The notes beneath the pieces are model-generated. The model saw only the letters and a program-made list of their open reading frames with translations, made no database searches and was not told the DNA's origin. Below, piece by piece: positions 8,861 through 17,274 of a stretch of DNA of 64,000 bases (its first letter is position 1; each line of letters opens with the position of its first letter). Both the position numbers and the translations under genes were made by a program. The stretch is from Bradyrhizobium erythrophlei (GTDB lineage: Bacteria; Pseudomonadota; Alphaproteobacteria; Rhizobiales; Xanthobacteraceae): assembly GCA_900129675.1 (NCBI GenBank), contig FSRD01000002.1, positions 1,488,001-1,552,000 of the forward strand. The letters run 5' to 3'.

Positions 8861-9466
8861 ATGATCACCAGAGGCTTTACCGGGCGAAATTCGGGAGGAG
8901 ACCAGTCCGATCGAATTCCGCCAGGCCAGCACCTTGTCGAGCACTTCCCTGTCCTGACAGCGGGACCGACCCCGCGCGTCGAAACAGCGGATTGGAAGTT
9001 TACCCTCAAGATCGGGCCGAGGCATATTAAGGTTTGGAACTGGAGCGCGTTCAACGCGCTGCCCAAGACCAAGATGACGAGAGACATTCATTGCGTCACA
9101 TCGTGGTCGAAACTTAACACCGCCTGGGAGGGCGTCGTCGTCGACGACATCCTTGCCGATGCCGGCGTGGAGCCTCCCACTGATTTCGTGCTCGCACACT
9201 GCTACGATGGCTACTCTACAAATGTCCCCCTTGCAGATCTTGCCTCCGGAAAGACCATGATCGCTCTGAACTACGAGGGTCAACCGCTTCCGCGCGACCA
9301 TGGTGGCCCAGCACGACTCCTCGTCCCACACCTGTATTTCTGGAAGTCTGCCAAGTGGGTAAACGGGCTCCAATTTACCGAACGCGACGAGGCCGGCTTC
9401 TGGGAGTTGCGCGGATATCACAAATATGGTGATCCGTGGCGCGAGCAGCGGTACACTAATGACTGA
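8861..9466 (+). CDS. Sulfite oxidase-like molybdopterin-binding oxidoreductase
   Basis: The 201-residue protein has the SUOX-fold domain of YedY/MsrP-like enzymes. The cysteine in HCVTSWSKL is the expected molybdenum ligand. VDDILADAGV and the C-terminal block around GYHKYGDPWREQRY are also family features. It is a stand-alone Moco domain without the signal peptide of MsrP, so it is probably cytoplasmic. Start at 8861 is favoured by AAGGAG upstream (AAGGAGTCCGCCATG), although ATG 8828 is also in frame. It overlaps the next gene by ATGA. This domain next to a flavin reductase is a recurring pair in bacteria; the physiological substrate is unknown to me. Confidence 0.85.
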   Translation: MITRGFTGRNSGGDQSDRIPPGQHLVEHFPVLTAGPTPRVETADWKFTLKIGPRHIKVWNWSAFNALPKTKMTRDIHCVTSWSKLNTAWEGVVVDDILADAGVEPPTDFVLAHCYDGYSTNVPLADLASGKTMIALNYEGQPLPRDHGGPARLLVPHLYFWKSAKWVNGLQFTERDEAGFWELRGYHKYGDPWREQRYTND

Positions 9467-10205
9467 GGGTGGCGCGCGATCGGCGTCTTGGCAGACGTGC
9501 GCGATCGCCGAGATCATTCAGCGGACGCCAAGCATCAAGAGCTACTTCCTGCGGCTCAGCGAGCCATTTGCGCATATTGCCGGTCAACACGTCGATGTGC
9601 GACTGACGGCTCCAGACGGCTACGTGGCGATGCGCAGTTATTCGATCGCCTCCTCACCGAGCGCCTCGAATGTCATTGAGCTTGCCATCGAACGCCTCCC
9701 GGACGGCGAAGTCTCTCCGTTTTTCCATGACATTGCGGCTGTTGGCGACAAAATTGAACTGCGAGGCCCGCTCGGCGGCCACTTCCTGTGGCCTGAACGT
9801 GCAACCGCACCGGTACTGCTGATCGGGGCGGGGTCTGGCGTCGTACCGCTGATGGCGATGATCCGACAACGCCGCGCCCTGGCGCAGACTGTGCCGACAG
9901 CGCTGCTCCTGTCATCTCGGACACAACGCGACGTGTTGTTCGCCGATGAGCTGCTCTCATTGGAGCTGGCTGACCCGAAGTTCACGTTGGCGCTGGCGAT
10001 TACTCGAGAGCCCCCAGAGCGCGCCTGTGACTTTGCGCGACGCATCGATAGCGCAATGGTCGCCGAGTTGGTTGCCCGACTCCCTCGCATGCCTGCGCAT
10101 GTATTTGTCTGCGGATCAAACCGCTTCGTCAATATCGCGGCCGATGGCGCACTAATGGCAGGGTTGGACGCCGCGGTGATCAAGACAGAACGATATGGCG
10201 GCTAA
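9459..10205 (+). CDS. Ferredoxin-NADP reductase-type flavoprotein (FAD/NAD-binding)
   Basis: The 248-residue protein has an FAD-binding barrel with the RSYSIASSP motif (RxYS-type) near residue 60. It has a nicotinamide-nucleotide domain beginning LLIGAGSGVVPLMAM. No 2Fe-2S domain follows, so it resembles the reductase half of phenol/benzoate oxygenase reductases. Its start overlaps the stop of the molybdopterin gene (ATGA at 9459), which implies tight co-expression and suggests that it feeds NAD(P)H electrons to that enzyme. The third gene (OsmC family) begins about 47 bases downstream. Confidence 0.85.
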   Translation: MTEGGARSASWQTCAIAEIIQRTPSIKSYFLRLSEPFAHIAGQHVDVRLTAPDGYVAMRSYSIASSPSASNVIELAIERLPDGEVSPFFHDIAAVGDKIELRGPLGGHFLWPERATAPVLLIGAGSGVVPLMAMIRQRRALAQTVPTALLLSSRTQRDVLFADELLSLELADPKFTLALAITREPPERACDFARRIDSAMVAELVARLPRMPAHVFVCGSNRFVNIAADGALMAGLDAAVIKTERYGG

Positions 10206-10251
10206 CGACGCCGCTTTGCATGACGCGCTCACCACAATGGAAGGACACTCT

Positions 10252-10761
10252 ATGATACCACAGGACAAGGCACCCAAGATCCGCGAAGTTGTCGTCGCAA
10301 ACGACCCCACCAATCATGGCGCGCTGGTTGGCCATGTCGACGCATCTCGGTTTCCTATCGGCGGTCCGGATGGCGTCGGCCATATATCACCCGGTCCCAA
10401 TCCTTACGACCTTCTCAGCGCATCTCTCGCTGCATGCACCGCTATGACCGTTCGTTTTCAGGCTCGGCGCCAGAAACTTCCGCTAAAGCGGGTGGAAGTG
10501 GGCGTCAGCTTCCATCACAGCGCCCAGGGCGAACGAGGATCGTTCGAGCGCACTCTCGTGCTGGAGGGAGAACTCGACGCGCAACAGCGAGCATTCTTGC
10601 TGGAGGCCGCAAACCTCTGCCCCGTTGGCGAAATTCTCGGCATTAGTGCGGATATTCACACACGCGCGGACGCCACTACTTCCGGCCGCAACGCAAGCAC
10701 TCAGGCCAGCTATGAGGATGAACTGGCTGAACTCCAGATCCCGTATATCGATCCGGATTGA
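10252..10761 (+). CDS. OsmC-family peroxidase/thiol-stress protein
   Basis: The 169-residue protein has the OsmC fold with the two expected redox cysteines, in AACTAMTVRF and NLCPVGEIL. OsmC/Ohr proteins detoxify organic hydroperoxides through a Cys pair in a head-to-tail dimer. I start at 10252, where GGAAGGA precedes ATG by about eight bases; an in-frame ATG at 10237 is possible. Closing a three-gene unit with the molybdopterin enzyme and flavin reductase suggests a joint role in repair or detoxification of oxidised sulfur compounds. This role is an inference. Confidence 0.85.
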   Translation: MIPQDKAPKIREVVVANDPTNHGALVGHVDASRFPIGGPDGVGHISPGPNPYDLLSASLAACTAMTVRFQARRQKLPLKRVEVGVSFHHSAQGERGSFERTLVLEGELDAQQRAFLLEAANLCPVGEILGISADIHTRADATTSGRNASTQASYEDELAELQIPYIDPD

Positions 10762-10994
10762 GCGTCTCTCGGCAGTCGATCGCTGCCGTTGGGGCGAGGC
10801 AGTCTACCAAACCCGCAGGGTCTCAGGTTCCGTACAATCCGTGGCCCTGGACGCCCCGTAACGACTGGCGATTGTTCTCTAAGCGGATCTTCTTTCCGCC
10901 TCCACTGCTCTCAAATCGCGTTTCGAGACGAAGTGGCCCTACCGGTCATCCCAATAATAGGTTAATCGGTCGGCCTCTCGGAAAGTGAGAGAAG

Positions 10995-12246
10995 ATGGAT
11001 CGTTTGGAAGCAATGGAATATTTCATCACCGCGGTTGAAGCCGGGAGCTTCTCCGCGGCTGGCCGTCAGTTGAACGTTCCTCTTCCCACGGTCAGCCGCA
11101 AGGTTGCCGATCTCGAGGCTCATCTCAATACCCAGCTCCTGGTTCGCTCGACCCGAAAGCTGGCGCTGACAGAGGCCGGGGTCTCCTATCTAGCATAACC
11201 AGGAGACCCCCCGGCTCTGCCGGGGAGGCAGCATAAGTTTGACATTTACGGCGGTCGCCCACCGCCGAAACCTCCGATCGTGAGCCACCACGCACACGAA
11301 AGGAAGTTTGACGATGGACAATCGTGAAACCTTAACCCATCAAGTGGCGATACAATTATCAAGAGGCATCTGTTCTCCGAAGTGGCGCAGAAAAAATTGA
11401 ATAAAGGGTCGAGGGTCGGGGAGGGAGTATTCGTGTGCCGACCAAATAGACAGAGTTTCGGATTCAGAGTGGCCGCTTCGAGCGGCCCAATTCTTAAAGC
11501 CCCCGGCTCTGCCGGGGGATACTTACCCGCGTGCAAACGCATTCTCGATCAGGTTGACGAAGCCGAATCCCAAGCCGCTGGAGAGCATAGCGTTCCACGC
11601 GGCACTCTTACGATCACGGCGCCGATCGCCTTCGGCCGGCTTCATGTCGTCCCGGTAGTGAACGCGTTCTTAGCCGAGTTTCCGCAGATAAATATCAGTT
11701 TGACTCTGTGAGATCATACGCTTGACCTCGTTGATGGCACATCGATCTGGACGTTCGGATGGCGATGTCGTCTGATAGTACGCTCGTTGCGACCAAGGCT
11801 GGCGAAATTCGCAGCGTCGTGTGCGGGAGCCCCGCCTATTTTCGGCCGACGGAACGCCAAAGACGTTCGATGATTTGGCCAAGCATAGTGTGTCACCTAC
11901 ACAGCGCTCCCCGCTGGGATGGCCTGGATTTTCAACCCTCGAGACGGCAAGCCGAGCCGAGGAGTCCGTCCTCTGTGCCGATTGAAAGATCAATACCGCC
12001 GAAGCAGCGATAGACGCTGCCGTTGCGGGTGTCGCGATTACGAACGTCATCTCAGATCAAATCGTCAAGCCAGTCTCCGAGGGGAAGTTGTCCGTCATCC
12101 TCCAAGAACTTGAACCCGAACCGACCCCGGTCCATATTATTCACGTCCGGCAGGCGCTCTTGGCATTGAAAATGCGCCTCTACGTCGATTTCGCCGTTTC
12201 GCGTCTGCGCAAGTCCTTGCACGACGACCTCGCAAAGCTGAGATAA
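10995..12246 (+). pseudogene. LysR-type regulator gene split by an insertion and decayed
   Basis: Residues 1-66 of a LysR protein (helix-turn-helix with GSFSAAGRQLNVPLPTVSR) run to about 11196. After the hairpin-bounded insert (see 11197-11529) the linker and effector domain resume: CKRILDQVDEAESQAAGEHS, LHVVPVVNAFLAEFPQINI. The remainder, to the stop at 12244-12246, is recognisable in different frames and includes a premature TGA at 11709-11711 and several frameshifts (SDSTLVATKAGEIRSVVCGS, AAIDAAVAGVAITNVISDQI). The gene therefore first acquired the insert or frameshifts and cannot give a full regulator. It stands between the OsmC gene and a peroxiredoxin-like gene, which it may once have controlled. 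Confidence 0.85.
11197..11529. mobile_element. Non-autonomous insert bounded by GC-rich hairpins inside lysR
   Basis: About 330 bases interrupt the LysR frame. Near each end there is a nearly identical palindrome, CCCCGGCTCTGCCGGGG (11209-11225) and its longer form at 11500-11518. Further hairpins sit inside (GGCGGT with ACCGCC near 11250; CCGCTTCG with CGAGCGG near 11472). The only frame begins ATGGACAATCGTGAAACC at 11314 and gives a 28-residue peptide. No transposase is present. Subterminal palindromes without long terminal inverted repeats are typical of IS200/IS605-derived elements, so this could be such a miniature derivative. Exact ends and any target duplication are uncertain. Confidence 0.55.
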
Positions 12247-12405
12247 GGTCGCAGAAGTGGCACGAGACCAAGATCGGCGTTGTGCGATGGAGCCCCGCTC
12301 ATGTCGTGCGAGAATATGTCAAATTTGCATTTCGGCACTACCGCCAGACTGGCGCCACCCCCAATGTCGATGGGGAGCCTGCCGAATACGGTGAGGATAA
12401 CGGCA

Positions 12406-13068
12406 ATGCGACTCCAAGATCAGCTCGATGCGCTTAGGGACAAGTGTTATGAAAACACGCCTCCGCATATTAGGCGTGTCCGCCAGGAAGCCATCGACGA
12501 CCTGGTCTCCTCGGGCATCGCCGAAAGAGCTATTCATGCTGGAGACTATGCTCCCGAATTCCGGCTGCGCGATCCCGATGGCAAAACGATTTCATCCTAC
12601 GCCGTTTTAAACAGTGGCCCAGTTCTCATTGTCTTCTATAGGGGGGGATGGTGCCCCTATTGCAAGCTCGATTTGCGCGCGATCCAGGTTGTTGCGCGGC
12701 AGCTTCGCACATCGGGTGCGTCGATCATCGCGGTTTCTCAGCAGTCTGCGAACGAGAGCCGCTCCACTGAGCGAATGAACGGCTTATCGTTCCCCAACCT
12801 CGTCGACCGTGGCGGAAAGGTCGCTCGCGCGTTCGGCCTGCGTTGGAAGTTATCCCGAGAGTTGCGCGCCGCTGAAATAGAATGTGGTCTCGATCTCGCC
12901 GCCGTGAATGGAGAGTCGAGCTGGACACTGACGATGCCAGCTCGGTACGTAATAAGCCCAGAAGGGATCGTCGAGTACGCCGATATCAGCGCCGACTACA
13001 CCCGACGCTGCGACCCAACCGAGCTCCTTCCCGTCCTTAGCCAGATTCGCGCACGACTGGCGCACTGA
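12406..13068 (+). CDS. Peroxiredoxin-like (AhpC/TSA family) protein
   Basis: The 220-residue protein contains the AhpC/TSA fold with the redox motif YRGGWCPYCKLDLRAIQ near residue 82. It has the family blocks ISQQSANESR-like (AVSQQSANES), FGLRWKLSRELR and ARYVISPEGIVEY. An N-terminal helical extension (about residues 1-50, LQDQLDALRDKCYENTPPHI) distinguishes it from the 1347-1958 paralogue. I start at 12406 where GAGGATAA precedes ATG; the open frame goes farther upstream but has no family similarity. It is probably a cytoplasmic thiol peroxidase or disulfide reductase. It is followed by a broken LysR gene and another paralogue. Confidence 0.85.
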   Translation: MRLQDQLDALRDKCYENTPPHIRRVRQEAIDDLVSSGIAERAIHAGDYAPEFRLRDPDGKTISSYAVLNSGPVLIVFYRGGWCPYCKLDLRAIQVVARQLRTSGASIIAVSQQSANESRSTERMNGLSFPNLVDRGGKVARAFGLRWKLSRELRAAEIECGLDLAAVNGESSWTLTMPARYVISPEGIVEYADISADYTRRCDPTELLPVLSQIRARLAH

Positions 13069-13258
13069 TCCTCGGCGGTGGCCAGCTCTGGATTCCAGAA
13101 AGCGTGTCCGCTAGTCCAGGGACGCCCGACACGGGTTTCATCGCGCCAGCACTAGTGGCAACGTGGCTTTAGGATATAGCGCCTCTACGCGCCGCGTATT
13201 GCTGCATTGCCATCACGCGTGCTCAATAGTGACAAGAATAGTTGACGGTGAACATCCA

Positions 13259-14150
13259 ATGGAGCTCCATCAGGTTCGGTACTTTCTAGCTGTTGCAAGC
13301 ACGCTGAACTTCACGCGTGCCGCGGAGATGTGCAACGTCACGCAGCCGGCGCTGACCAAGGGCGTGCAAAAGCTCGAGCAGGAGCTCGGGGGTCAGCTTA
13401 TCTACCGAGAGCGTCAACTCACCCATCTCACTGACTTGGGGAAGGCGGTGCTGCCGATGCTCGAGCGCGCACTTGCATCGACGGAGGCTGTTCGACGCCG
13501 CGCGCGTGAGTTTCGGCAAAAGGAAGTAGCTCCATTAACTATCGGTCTCGCCCCATCCATTTCCGCTTCGCTCGTTCTTGAGCCTATCGCTGAGATTCGC
13601 AAATTCGTCCCTGGCCTCCGTGTCGAGCTTCGAGAAGAGCCGCCAAGTCGCCTAGTTGAGCTTCTGTTAGAGGGCGAAGTAAATGTCGCCTTGGTTGGTG
13701 ATCTCGACGATACGCCGGAACGAATCGACGATTGGACGCTGTTCGAAGAGCGTTATGTCGCCGTGCTCGCCCCGTCGCATGACTCGCTGGCCTTCCGGTG
13801 ATCGGAATGGAAGCGCTTCGCGAAGCCACCATTCTGGATCGCTTCAACTGTGACGTGGCTTCGAAATTTCACCGTCTCTGCTTTCCCGACGCGCTGCCGC
13901 ATTACAATCATCGCAGCAGCCGCGACTTGCACCTGCAACATTTGGCGGCCGCGGGGTTCGGAATAGTCCTCGCCCCCGAGCATATGCCCCGGTTACCCTC
14001 CCTAAAGGCTCTTCCGATCGAGGGGGATCCGGTATGGCGAGAGGTCCGGCTTCTTGCCGTGCAGGGCCGCCGCTACTCACCGGCGCTTGACGCCTTTGTA
14101 AAGGTTGCGCGGCTGCGCGACTGGTCTCTTCACGCGGGATCAACTCTCCA
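13259..14150 (+). pseudogene. LysR-type regulator gene with a frameshift
   Basis: The frame from 13259 encodes the LysR DNA-binding domain (MELHQVRYFLAVASTLNFTR, then CNVTQPALTKGVQKLEQELGG) and part of the effector domain, ending at a stop at 13799-13801. The remainder continues in another frame from about 13798: IGMEALREATILDRFNCDVA, LAAAGFGIVLAPEHMPRLPS, and so on to about LRDWS. A single-base loss near 13790-13800 explains the split. This LysR subgroup has about 295 residues, which matches the joined length. It lies between two peroxiredoxin-like genes and resembles OxyR/CbbR-like regulators of that subgroup; its product is probably inactive. Confidence 0.8.
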
Positions 14151-14233
14151 AACCGAGCATCGCGGCCACCTCGAAGCGACCGGTATGTCCGCACGACTCG
14201 CATCGCCCATTTCTCGAGATGCCCGGTGTGCAG

Positions 14234-14938
14234 ATGAACATCGAATTGATGTCCGACCATTTAACCAAGACCCTCAATCAGGTGCGTAACGAGCTTTTGG
14301 CCGGGCTCAGTGACACGGACCGGGAGGCGTACACCCATCTCGTCGATTGGCTTCGCAAGACTGATGTCGCGTCGCGCGCATTGCAGGTTGGCGATACGGC
14401 GCCAGATTTTCTCCTGCCCGATGCGCATGGACGACTTCGTTCGTCCGAACACCTTCGCGGTGAAGGGCCGCTCGTAGTTAGCTTCTATCGGGGGGGATGG
14501 TGCCCATTCTGCAACGCGGAGCTTCGCGCTCTTCAGGCGGTCAAGGCCGAATTTGATAGTCTAAAGGCGAACCTTGTTGTGCTGTCTCCCGAGACCCGTG
14601 ATCTGCCGAGGCAGCTGAAACGGCAGTTGAACCTCGACCTGACGATGCTCGCGGACGTCGACCATGCCGTGGCAATATCCTACGGCGTCCTATTTCGTGT
14701 CCCTGACGAAACCAAGGGGCACTATGCGGGGCAAGGTTACGACTTCGGGCACCGTCATGGGTCGACCGAGTGGATGCTGCCAATCCCGGCGACTTTCGTG
14801 ATCGATCAAGACGGCGTCGTCAGAGGCGCCTTCGTCGAGCCTGATTTTACGATCCGCCAAGAACCATCCGACACCCTCAACGAGGTTCGCCAACTTGCCG
14901 GATCTCAGGCTGAGGATGCTTCCGCATCCGACGAATGA
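14234..14938 (+). CDS. Peroxiredoxin-like (AhpC/TSA family) protein
   Basis: The 234-residue protein has the same layout as the gene at 12406: an N-terminal helical part, then the AhpC/TSA fold with SFYRGGWCPFCNAELRALQ near residue 87. The blocks VVLSPETRDLPRQLKRQL and ATFVIDQDGVVRGAF follow. It keeps the CxxC pair. The start at 14234 is chosen from family length; ATG 14219 in the same frame is an alternative and neither has a strong ribosome site. The upstream LysR is broken by frameshift, so control may be lost. It is a cytoplasmic peroxide or disulfide reductase by family. Confidence 0.82.
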   Translation: MNIELMSDHLTKTLNQVRNELLAGLSDTDREAYTHLVDWLRKTDVASRALQVGDTAPDFLLPDAHGRLRSSEHLRGEGPLVVSFYRGGWCPFCNAELRALQAVKAEFDSLKANLVVLSPETRDLPRQLKRQLNLDLTMLADVDHAVAISYGVLFRVPDETKGHYAGQGYDFGHRHGSTEWMLPIPATFVIDQDGVVRGAFVEPDFTIRQEPSDTLNEVRQLAGSQAEDASASDE

Positions 14939-15041
14939 TGTCGGCCAGAGGACATCTCCGCTATTACTGTGATCCTGCGAACTGGACTGGGAATTATGGT
15001 TCTGGCAGGCGCTGCCAAGATAGAGATCAAAAGTTGCGTAA

Positions 15042-15374
15042 TCATGCGCTTGTGGGACATCTGCTTCGGTGCACTGCTGCGCTTGACGCGCTCAATCGAA
15101 ACCCCAAGACGAAGTCTGTCACTTTCTCCGCAGACATCTCGCATGGTTTGAGAGATGCGTTGCCCGATCCCGAGCGGTATAGGTTGAAACTGATCAAGCG
15201 GTTTAGGTTGAAACTGACAATGTCTGTTCCTGCCAATTCTCGCGCAAACAGGCTGTTGCGTCGTCCATAGTCGGATCGGCGAAAGCTCACACCATATCGC
15301 GGTCCCTCGGAGATCCCTTCGCTGTAGCCCTCAGAGAGTGCTGCTAGCGCCGCCTCGAAATCAACACTCTCCAT
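15042..15374 (-). CDS. Conserved hypothetical protein with an internal 24-bp tandem duplication
   Basis: The 110-residue protein begins MESVDFEAALAALSEGYSEG and has the core SLFARELAGTDIVSFNL and LKPCEMSAEKVTDFVLGF. I recall this pattern from short uncharacterised proteins common in Bradyrhizobium and relatives. A 24-base unit containing AGGTTGAAACTGA is present twice in tandem around 15176-15225, so the peptide reads SFNLNRLISFNLYR where one copy would be expected. The duplication keeps the frame. The last ~20 residues (SASSAAVHRSRCPTSA) are not part of the usual family end. A fragment of a second copy (METDDFETAPA then stop) lies at about 20394-20427 in the same position relative to a quinone reductase gene. 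Confidence 0.6.
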   Translation of the reverse strand: MESVDFEAALAALSEGYSEGISEGPRYGVSFRRSDYGRRNSLFARELAGTDIVSFNLNRLISFNLYRSGSGNASLKPCEMSAEKVTDFVLGFRLSASSAAVHRSRCPTSA

Positions 15375-15603
15375 CCACTAACGCTCCCTTTCGGCGTGAG
15401 AAGCAGATGTTTGTACCGCCCCGTTGATTTTTGCGCGCCGCGTCGATGGCATCGATTCCATAACCAAAGGTCATTGGCCCATCGAGTTTCGCCGCAATAT
15501 TTTCGTTCGTGTGCAAAGAAATTCGGAAGATGACGACCCACCGCACACAAGCAGGTGGACGATGAAGGCAATCGTTGTGACGAACCAGGCGGCCGGAACG
15601 GGT
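15371..15603. repeat. Duplicated divergent control region, copy 1
   Basis: This stretch closely matches 20424-20651, including GGCGTGAGAAGCAGATGTTTG and GCGTCGATGGCATCGATTCC. In both copies it separates a leftward small hypothetical gene from the rightward start of an MDR-type reductase gene (ATGAARGCNAT at 15562 and 20612). On the minus strand both copies keep an open frame reading MT-xx-YGIDAIDAAR-xx-QR-x-GTNICFSRR, which ends across the small gene's start. It could be an upstream peptide. Confidence 0.65.
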
Positions 15604-15657
15604 CGCCGGCGCCATCCAGATCGGCCGACCGCGTCCTATCAGACCCGCCGGGGGTAA
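15562..15657 (+). pseudogene. 5' remnant of an MDR-family quinone reductase gene
   Basis: The first 13 codons (MKAIVVTNQAAGT) match the starts of the reductases at 20612 and 42824, including the GGTGGAC ribosome site. The frame then jumps to unrelated sequence and stops at 15655-15657. The body of the gene has been deleted. The nitroreductase gene follows 85 bases later and may now use the promoter left behind. Confidence 0.75.
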
Positions 15658-15741
15658 CCTGGGAAACTACCCATGGCCCCCGGCATGAGATGTCGAACGG
15701 GCTCCATCGCCGCAACAGTTCCAGCACGCATAGGAATCACC

Positions 15742-16377
15742 ATGACCAACGGAATCACCATGACCAACGCCGTCATCGAATGTATCCTGAGCCGAAGCGC
15801 CGCCAAGTATTACGACCCGGCCGCCATCTTGAGCGACGACCAAATCCGCGAGCTGGTGCGAATCGGCACCACCGCGCCGACATCCTTCCACTTGCAAAAC
15901 TGGCGCTTCATCGCCGTGCGCACGCCGGACGCCAAAGCTCGGCTGAGTCCGATCGCTTGGAGTCAGCCCGCGATCACCGAAGCGGCCGTTACCTTCATCG
16001 TCTGCGGCCAGTTGGCCGATTCCAGCGTTGTACCAGAGCGTCTCGCACCGCTGGTGGAAGCGGGCATCATGCCGGCAGAGATGGTGCCGGAATGGGAAAT
16101 CCCCGCACGCGATCTGTACATGGAGTACCCGCAGCGCCAGCGCGACGAAGCAGTACGCACCGGCACCTTCGGCGCGGCGGCGATGATCTATGCGGCCCGT
16201 TCGCTGGGCCTGGGTTCGACGCCGATGATCGGTTTCGATGCCGAAGCGGTGCACCGCGAGTTCGGACTGACCAAGGACGAAGTGCCGGTCATGCTGTTGT
16301 CCGTAGGGGCGGAGCGTCCGGGAAATTGGCCGCAGAAGCCGCGCCGTCCGGTGGCCGATGTGCTGGATCTCGTGTAA
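15742..16377 (+). CDS. Nitroreductase-family flavoprotein
   Basis: The 211-residue protein (from ATG 15742) belongs to the FMN-dependent nitroreductase family. The N-terminal motif SRSAAKYYDPAAILSDDQ gives the FMN phosphate contacts, followed by TTAPTSFHLQNWRF and GTFGAAAMIYAARSLGLGS. Such enzymes reduce nitroaromatics, quinones or flavins with NAD(P)H. An exact 18-bp tandem duplication (15733-15750 and 15751-15768) repeats the start codon and its surroundings, so translation may begin at 15742 or 15760. The AhpD-like gene at 16399 follows after 21 bases, so the two form a unit. Confidence 0.87.
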   Translation: MTNGITMTNAVIECILSRSAAKYYDPAAILSDDQIRELVRIGTTAPTSFHLQNWRFIAVRTPDAKARLSPIAWSQPAITEAAVTFIVCGQLADSSVVPERLAPLVEAGIMPAEMVPEWEIPARDLYMEYPQRQRDEAVRTGTFGAAAMIYAARSLGLGSTPMIGFDAEAVHREFGLTKDEVPVMLLSVGAERPGNWPQKPRRPVADVLDLV

Positions 16378-16398
16378 TTATTAGCTACGGAGACTACG

Positions 16399-16944
16399 AT
16401 GCCAAGAACCGCAACTCTAAAGTCGGAACAGGTGCCGGCCGATTGCAAACCGACTCTCGATGCGTTCACCAAGAACATCGGGTTCACCCCAAATATGATG
16501 GCGACCTTCGCGCAGAGCCCGATCGCGTTCAACGCCTGGGCCACCCTGCTCGGCTCCTTGAGCAAGGCGCTCGACGTGAAGACCCGTGACAGCATCGGCC
16601 TCGCTGTCTCCGAAGTGAATGGCTGCAACTATTGCCTGACGGTTCACAGCTTTACGGCCGAGCATATGGCAAAGCTGCCGGCCGATGAAATCATTCTCGC
16701 TCGGAAGGGCCATGCCACCGACCCGAAGCGGGACGCCGCCGTCCAGTTTGCGCGCAAAGTCATCGAGACCCGAGGCAACGTCAGTGACGCCGATCTGAAA
16801 GCCGTCCGCGATGCCGGCTACACGGATGCGAACCTCATGGAGATCGTCGCGCTGGTGGCCATGTACTCTCTGACGAACTTTTTCAATAATGTGTTCGATC
16901 CCGAGAAGGACTTTCCCGTCGTTACGCCGGCCGGCTCGCTCTGA
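16399..16944 (+). CDS. Peroxidase-related AhpD-like protein (carboxymuconolactone decarboxylase family)
   Basis: The 181-residue protein has the all-helical AhpD fold, with the redox motif SEVNGCNYCLTVHSF (CxxCxxxH) near residue 72-85. A C-terminal half ends in SLTNFFNNVFDPEKDFP, typical of the uncharacterised peroxidase-related branch. It lies 21 bases after the nitroreductase gene in the same direction, so both are probably co-expressed. A role in transferring electrons to a peroxiredoxin is plausible by family but not shown. A terminator-like hairpin follows at 17014-17063. Confidence 0.87.
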   Translation: MPRTATLKSEQVPADCKPTLDAFTKNIGFTPNMMATFAQSPIAFNAWATLLGSLSKALDVKTRDSIGLAVSEVNGCNYCLTVHSFTAEHMAKLPADEIILARKGHATDPKRDAAVQFARKVIETRGNVSDADLKAVRDAGYTDANLMEIVALVAMYSLTNFFNNVFDPEKDFPVVTPAGSL

Positions 16945-17013
16945 ACTCTACCCGGTCGCATCGACCATCTCCGAGGGGCCTTTAGGGGGTTCATGCGATG
17001 CGAGCGTAACGGC

Positions 17014-17063
17014 AAAGCCCAGATGCACCCAGGAAAGAATCTTGGGAACGCGTCTGGGCTTTT
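17014..17063 (+). terminator. Rho-independent terminator after the nitroreductase unit
   Basis: AAAGCCCAGA (17014-17023) pairs with TCTGGGCTTT (17053-17062), and a smaller inner pair CCCA/TGGG lies between them. The downstream arm ends in a short T run (TTTTC). The hairpin lies about 70 bases after the AhpD-like stop. The rest of 16945-17274 holds no other supported feature. Confidence 0.6.
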
Positions 17064-17274
17064 CGTATGTGCCGACGGCGGCTCGCTGGGGGGCGCTCCT
17101 GGGGCCGCCGACCAATGAGCTTGAACTCGATGAGGTCCCTAGCTGATTGGTAGTGCAATAGCGGCGGACGCAGAGTCAGGCAACCAATAACTGACCTGAC
17201 ATTCGAGCGCACGGCGTCACGTTGGAATTAGGCCATGCGATGAACAAAGAAATGGCACTCTATAGGAGTCTGAA

